From: Rhizomys pruinosus
Taxonomy: Eukaryota > Chordata > Mammalia > Rodentia > Spalacidae
Reading direction: 5' to 3'
Length of the DNA stretch: 64,000 nucleotides
NCBI GenBank assembly: GCA_009823505.1
Contig: VZQC01005710.1
Coordinates: 2,360,788 to 2,424,787, forward strand
The notes under the pieces were generated by a model, which was not told where the DNA came from, made no database searches, and was given only the letters and a program-made list of their open reading frames with translations. This document shows positions 59,219 to 64,000 of this stretch, in pieces. A program made the translations under genes and the position numbers. How positions within the stretch are numbered: position 1 is the stretch's first letter; the number at the start of each line of letters is the position of its first letter.

Positions 59219-59384
59219 CTTTTTTTCTTCTTTTTGAGACAGGGTCTCCCTGTAGCTCCAGCTGGCCTGGAACTCACTACTACGTATGTAGGCCAGGCTG
59301 GCCTTGATCTCATAGAGATCTGCCTGCCTCTGCCTCTGCCTCCTGAGTGCTGGGATTAAAGGCATGTAACCACCACACCCAGCT
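59219..59384 (-). repeat. B1 SINE
   Basis: Inverted B1 with a GAGACAGGGTCTCCCTGTAG start. A small internal insertion (ACTACTACGTATG) and a duplicated CTCTGC triplet pair distinguish it from neighbours. Confidence 0.92.
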
Positions 59385-59599
59385 TAGATTGTAGCCTTCC
59401 CAGCTCGCATTGCACTGTCTTGATGCTTGGCACTTTACAGGAACTCTTGAAAGTAGTTGATGTAAATCCTCTGACTTTATTCTTTTTCTAAGTCATTTTT
59501 GCAGTAATTTTCTGGTTTTCTCATATGAATTTTAGAATTACTTTGTCAATAGCTAGAAGAAAATATTCCTATTGTTTTGGTAGTGTAAAATTTATTATC

Positions 59600-59900
59600 A
59601 GAAGCCTGGAAAGCTGGCTCAGAGGTGAGGAGGGCTTGCTTGCTACTCATCCAGAGGACTGAAATTCTGCTCCCAAGTGCTCTTAAGCTCTGACAAAATA
59701 ATTCTAAAAAGCACACGGGAAAACCAGGGAATTTCTACAACTGCCTTTTACTCCAGAGCACTGGACTCCCTCTTCTGGTCTTTGTGGGCAGTTGTACACA
59801 CTGGCACAGATAGACAGACAGACAGACAGACAGACACACCCACACACGAATAAAAACAATGAATCTTTAAAAGTAAAATAAAAAAGTAAAATAAAATTTA
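59600..59900 (+). repeat. Diverged B3/B4-type SINE with (GACA)n
   Basis: GGAAAGCTGGCTCAGAGGTG at the start, CCTCTTCTGGTCTTTGTGGG later, then six to seven GACA units at 59813-59840 and an A-rich tail. The middle (about 59670-59745) does not fit and may be a later insertion or decay. Confidence 0.5.
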
Positions 59901-60039
59901 TTACCAAAGTAGGGAGAATTAAAACCTGCAGCAGCATATTGAGTTTTCAAGTTTATGGATACAGATGTAATTCCTCAGAAGCAGTCTTATCTTTTTAATC
60001 AGTACTTCATGGTTTTCTGTATACAGATCTTCTATATCT

Positions 60040-60216
60040 TTTGTTAAATTTCCTGTCACTGTGCCCAAACACCTGACAAGAAGCCATTTAAGGGAAGAGA
60101 GAGTTGAATCCTGGCTCATAGTTTGAGGATATCTATCTATCATGTTGGAGAAAGCATGGTGATTTGCTGGTCCATCTTGAGAGAGAGGGAGGGAGGGAGG
60201 GAGGGAGAGAGAGAGG

Positions 60217-60267
<51 letters not shown>

Positions 60268-60425
60268 TGGACTAGAAGCAAGGCCCAGCAGTAACTCATA
60301 AATCTGCCTCCCCCCCACCACATTGATCCACTTCCTCCAGGTGGGTCCTGCCTCCTAAAATTTCCATTTCCTCCTAAGACACCCAGGAGCCTGTGGAGGA
60401 CACACTATATCCACACAATAACAAG
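60040..60425. repeat. Unclassified rodent interspersed repeat with GA-rich core
   Basis: AACACCTGACAAGAAGCCAT, GGCTCATAGTTTGAGGATA and CATGTTGGAGAAAGCATGGT recall a common rodent LTR-type repeat. A GAGA/GGGA simple repeat occupies 60180-60267. Family not certain. Confidence 0.4.
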
Positions 60426-60598
60426 TGTCATTCAGGGAATCAATTGCATTTTTACATTGGTCCAGTCTCCTGCCAACCCCGATGACGTCCAGTTAGAGTT
60501 GCTCTTCAGTCTCATCACTTTCACTTACTTGATGCACTTCACACGTATGTCACATGGGACACAGGAAGCAGCAAAGGAGACACATGGCCGCCTGTGAA

Positions 60599-60740
60599 TG
60601 AACCGCATGACTAGTCCACAGTGACCCTGAGTGGCAGACGTCAAAAGCAGTGGGGAGCTTGGTGGCTGACCACTGTAGAGAAGTATATGAACTGCGTGAC
60701 TAGTCCGCAGTGACCCTCACCGGCAGACATCGAAAGCACC
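60599..60740 (+). repeat. Local two-copy duplication, 89-bp spacing
   Basis: GACTAGTCCACAGTGACCCT at 60609 recurs as GACTAGTCCGCAGTGACCCT at 60698. Similarity extends over about 50 bases from 60599 and 60688. Differences are mostly CpG transitions. Confidence 0.85.
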
Positions 60741-60741
60741 G

Positions 60742-62240
60742 ATGGCTGATCCTACATAAAAATCAATTCCAAATAAACCAAAGACCTGGCAACCCAGAAT
60801 TGATAGAAAAAGTCAGGAAAACACTTAAGATACAGCCATAGGAAAGGACTTTCTGAATAGAACTGGAGTCACTCAAGAAAAAAAAGACCAATAGTTGGTA
60901 AGCAGGAACTCATAAAATAAAAAAAAGCTTCTGTATAACAAAGGAAACAGGTAACTGGGTGAAGAGAGCCTATAGAATTGGAGAAAATCTTTGCCAATTA
61001 TATATCTGTCAGAGGATTAATATCTAGCATATAAAGAACTTGAAATAACAAGAAAACAGCAGAATGAAAATGGGCTAAGTAACTAAACAGAGTTCTCAAA
61101 AGAAGAAATACAAATGACCGGCAAATTATTTTAAAAGGTATTTGACATCCTTAGTCATCAGAAAATGCAAATGACAAAGACTCTGAGAGTCCATTTCACT
61201 CCTGCCAGAGTGGGGGTGTCATCAAGCCGCAATCAGCGCTGGGGAGAGGAACCCCTATCCCCTGTCGGTGAGAATGGAACCCGGTCCAGCCATGAACGCC
61301 AGTATAGAGCTTCCTCAAAGAGCTAAGAATAGAACTATCATATGACCCAGTAATCCCAGTCCTGGGCACACACCCAAAGGACTCTACCCTGCTACAGAGA
61401 TACTTGCTCATCCATATTTATTGCTGCTCTTTTCATCAGCAAGGAAATGGGATCGGCTTAGATGTCCATCAACAGATGAATGAGTGGAAAGTACAATGTG
61501 CGACATACACTCCATGGAATTTTACTTAGCCATAACGGACAAAGAAATTATTCAATTTGCAGGAAAGTGGATGGAACTGGGAAATGTCATAAATATTATT
61601 TTAAGTGAGGTAACCCAGGCTTAGAAAGACAAATACCACATGTTCTCGCTCCTATGGGGGATCTTAGCTTCTAATTTTAAAATATGCATATCTATGTGTG
61701 AGTGTGTGTAGATGCCAGGAAACGAGAAAGGAACTCATGAGAGGGGAGAAAGGCTTTAAGGGAGAACAGCGGGGCTGGAGAGATGGCCTAGCAGTTAAGA
61801 GCGCCGACCGCTCTTGCAGAGGACCCGGGTTCGATCCCCAGCACCCACATGGTGGCCGAAAACCGTCTGAAACTCCAATTCCAGGAGAACTCCAGTTCCA
61901 GGGGAATCCGAGACCCTCTTCTGACCTCCGCGGCATTGCACGACACGGGTGCACAGACCTGCATGCAGACAGTACATTCATACACATACAGAAATAAATA
62001 AAATTAAATAAAAAAAAAGTTTTAAGGGAGAACAGCAAGGGGGATGGGCACCCATGACTGAAGGTGAGGGGAAGAATGGGGAGAGGGTGTCGGGAGGTTT
62101 AGGTGGGCACGAGGGACTGGAGATGTTAGCTGGATGACAGGAGAGCCACCAAACCAAGCAAATGTCACACTGTCCCCGACCATGCTTATTTATGTTAGAG
62201 ATGAATAAGATGCAATTATACCATTCACGAATAGCATAAA
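60742..62240 (+). repeat. L1 3' part (ORF2 end and 3'UTR), broken
   Basis: Decayed ORF2-end and 3' words run in sense order: TCTGTATAACAAAGGAAAC (about 60931), GAAGAAATACAAATGACC, ATCATATGACCCAGTAATCC (about 61338), AGATGTCCATCAACAGATGA (about 61459) and GTGGATGGAACTGGGAAATG (about 61568). A purine-rich 3'UTR and AT-rich DNA follow. Frames are shattered and no protein remains. A B2/B3-type SINE interrupts the 3'UTR at 61771-62020. Confidence 0.8.
61755..62036 (+). repeat. B2/B3-type SINE in L1 with target-site duplication
   Basis: A full-length element (61771-62020) with intact A-box region and B box GGTTCGATCCCC sits between perfect 16-base TTTAAGGGAGAACAGC copies at 61755-61770 and 62021-62036. 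The L1 sequence continues cleanly on both sides. It is nearly identical to the copy at 50631, consistent with a recently active family. Confidence 0.97.
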
Positions 62241-62755
62241 ATCAAATTCATTACTATAAGTCACATTTATAATTCTTTGATAAGTCATACAACATTATCA
62301 AGGAATATTAGAATACTGTCAACTTTCTGTTCAGGTCAATAAAAATTAACATCTAAAAATAAACCTCAACATTATTTTGGAAGACGGCAAGGCCTCTGGT
62401 TCTGATCATAAGGGGTCTCCCTGCAGGTGGGTCACCTGGAGGTGACTTACACATGGGGTCAGGCACTGTGGATAGTCCTGGAGAGGGATGCAAGATTATG
62501 GTCCTCTGTGGAAGAGGGTTGGGGCCAGGGGAGCCCTTGGTGGGAAGGGCAGGGTTACCACGGACTGGATATCGACCCTGTCTCAGTAGGAGAGACAGGC
62601 AGAGTGCTCTTCCTGGGGCCTGTTCTCCAGCACTTAGGACCCGTTATGTCTGACATGGGGACAATGACAGGATGGAGTAAAGCCAGCAGCACCCTGGTCC
62701 TCTGGGAGGGGTGGGTCAAGGTGGGCCAGGCCATGGACACATGGAGCCAGAACAC
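62241..62755. other. Intergenic, nothing recognised
   Basis: AT-rich to 62370 (possibly L1 tail), then GC-richer single-copy DNA leading into the minisatellite. Confidence 0.5.
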
Positions 62756-63114
62756 ATGGACACCAGGGACACAGGAGTCCTGGACACCAGGGACACAGGA
62801 GTCCTGGACGTCAGGAACACAGGAGTCCTGGACGCCAGGGACACAGGAGTCAGGACACCAGGGACACAGGAGTCATGGACACCAGGAACACAGGAGTCCT
62901 GGACACCAGGAACACAGGAGTCATGGACACCAGGGACACAGGAGTCATGGACACCAGGGACACAGGAGTCATGGACGCCAGGGACACAGGAGTCATGGAC
63001 GCCAGGGACACAGGAGTCATGGACGCCAGGGACACAGGAGTCATGGACGCCAGGGACACAGGAGTCCTGGACGCCAGGGACACAGGAGTCAGGGACGCTA
63101 GGGACACAGGAGTC
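62756..63114 (+). repeat. Minisatellite, 24-bp unit, 15 copies
   Basis: Units of the form TGGACRCCAGGGACACAGGA plus GTC total 359 bases. This equals 14 copies of 24 and one copy of 23 lacking a base near 62853. The last seven complete units are nearly identical (ATGGACGCC type) and the left ones vary. Frames read DTRDTGVL-like or TPGTQESW repeats; all are artefacts of a period divisible by three. Confidence 0.97.
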
Positions 63115-63879
63115 ATGTCTTGAGCTCTGGTTGTAGTTGCTGCATCAGTCTGGGGACCAATGGAGTCTCCTCATCCCTAGGCACCATCCTTGAGGACTCT
63201 CTGTCCCTGAAACCTGGACTGTAGTCTCTGGATCCAGAACCACATCTGCCCATATGTTTGCTGTTGGGGTCTGGCAGTCCTGGTGGGTCTCTTGAAAAGC
63301 CAACATGCAATATCAGGAACTCAAGGACATGCTGAAGTCCTTCACACCCTTCCCAGTGGCGTCTCGTCGGGGTCCTACCTCCATTTATTAAGCTGTGCGG
63401 GTGTCAGCCAAAAGCCATCCCAACTTGTGGCCAGGACTGCTCAGGCCGGAAAGGACTTGGCCTGTGTCCTGTGGGTATGCAGCTCTCTCCTGTGCTCCAT
63501 GGGGCCATCCTCAGCCTCCACAGGGCACAGGGTCCACGCCAGGGAGGTTGTAAACAACCTGTCTTCTCTTTGGTGCAGGTCCCCTTTCTGACCTTGGCAA
63601 AGCTTCCCACGTGGAGCTTCTGGTGAGCATTAAGGTCACTGCTTACTTCCATCTTTGGCCACGGATTCCTCTTTCCTTCAGAGTGTGCATCTAACTCCCC
63701 TGCACCAACCCGGGTCCCTAGAACCCTCTCATCTGCCTTCTACAGGTCTGTGTCAGGTGACTTGCCAGTTCTCACCCCACCTGTGTGGCCCGTTCAGTGT
63801 TCTACACACTGCAGACTCCCACAGAGTACCTCGTTCCCTTCAGACGCACCTGCCCACTCACCCCCTCAGCTTTTGGAGG
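63115..63879. other. Intergenic, nothing recognised
   Basis: GC-moderate single-copy DNA. Confidence 0.5.
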
Positions 63880-64000
63880 GAATTTGTTTTTTTGTTTTTT
63901 TGTTTTTTGGTCTTTTCAAGACAGGGTCTCCCTGTAGCCCCAGCTGTCCTGGAACTCACTCTGTAGACCAGGCTGGCCTTGAACTCACAGATCTGCCTGC
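63880..64000 (-). repeat. B1 SINE cut by the window edge
   Basis: Inverted B1 beginning with a T/G-rich tail, then CAAGACAGGGTCTCCCTGTAG-type sequence (63919 on) and CCAGGCTGGCCTTGAACTC. The element continues beyond 64000. Confidence 0.93.

Noticed and set aside
60742..62240. Intact L1 open reading frame
   Set aside because: Frames are interrupted throughout; only a decayed 3' portion is present.
62427..63136. 224- and 141-codon frames with repeated octapeptides
   Set aside because: Minisatellite with period divisible by three; a one-base-short unit shifts the frame midway, showing no coding constraint.

Overview
This window is a stretch of nuclear genome from a muroid rodent. It is packed with B1, B2/B3-type, B4/ID-type and RSINE1-like SINEs, with L1 and MaLR LTR fragments, long dinucleotide runs and GC-poor single-copy DNA. 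It contains one protein-coding gene, Ackr3 (Cxcr7), whose single coding exon encodes an intact 362-residue atypical chemokine receptor. As I remember the mouse protein, this one differs at roughly 15 to 20 positions. The B1 and B2/B3 copies also do not match the mouse consensus as I remember it. I therefore favour a non-Mus muroid, but I cannot name the species.

Layout: 1-5401 is read as the 3' part of the large Ackr3 intron 1; the non-coding first exon and promoter are not visible and probably lie to the left. Exon 2 starts at 5402, the coding region is 5428-6516, and the 3'UTR runs to about 7270 (AATAAA at 7244). The remaining 56 kb to the right shows no convincing gene, RNA gene or processed pseudogene. 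This fits the gene-poor interval that follows ACKR3 in other mammals.

The downstream part is structured by repeats. Seven SINE insertions have clear target-site duplications (13364, 18862, 23885, 26712, 43021, 54152, 61771). There are old MLT1, MIR, L2 and L1M fragments, a longer L1 3' end at 60742-62240, five minisatellites (units of about 63, 27, 31, 32 and 24 bp) and a 370-bp GCATCA-type repeat. Between repeats lie AT-rich, TAATTA-bearing blocks that look like candidate conserved regulatory DNA. One 1-kb segment (52963-53994) holds six exact AP-1 sites.

I see no prokaryotic-type system, CRISPR array, viral gene or toxin gene. The most notable signals are the AP-1 cluster, the tandem-repeat density, the lineage-specific SINE family with intact target-site duplications, and a methionine in place of a conserved threonine in the ACKR3 tail phosphorylation cluster.
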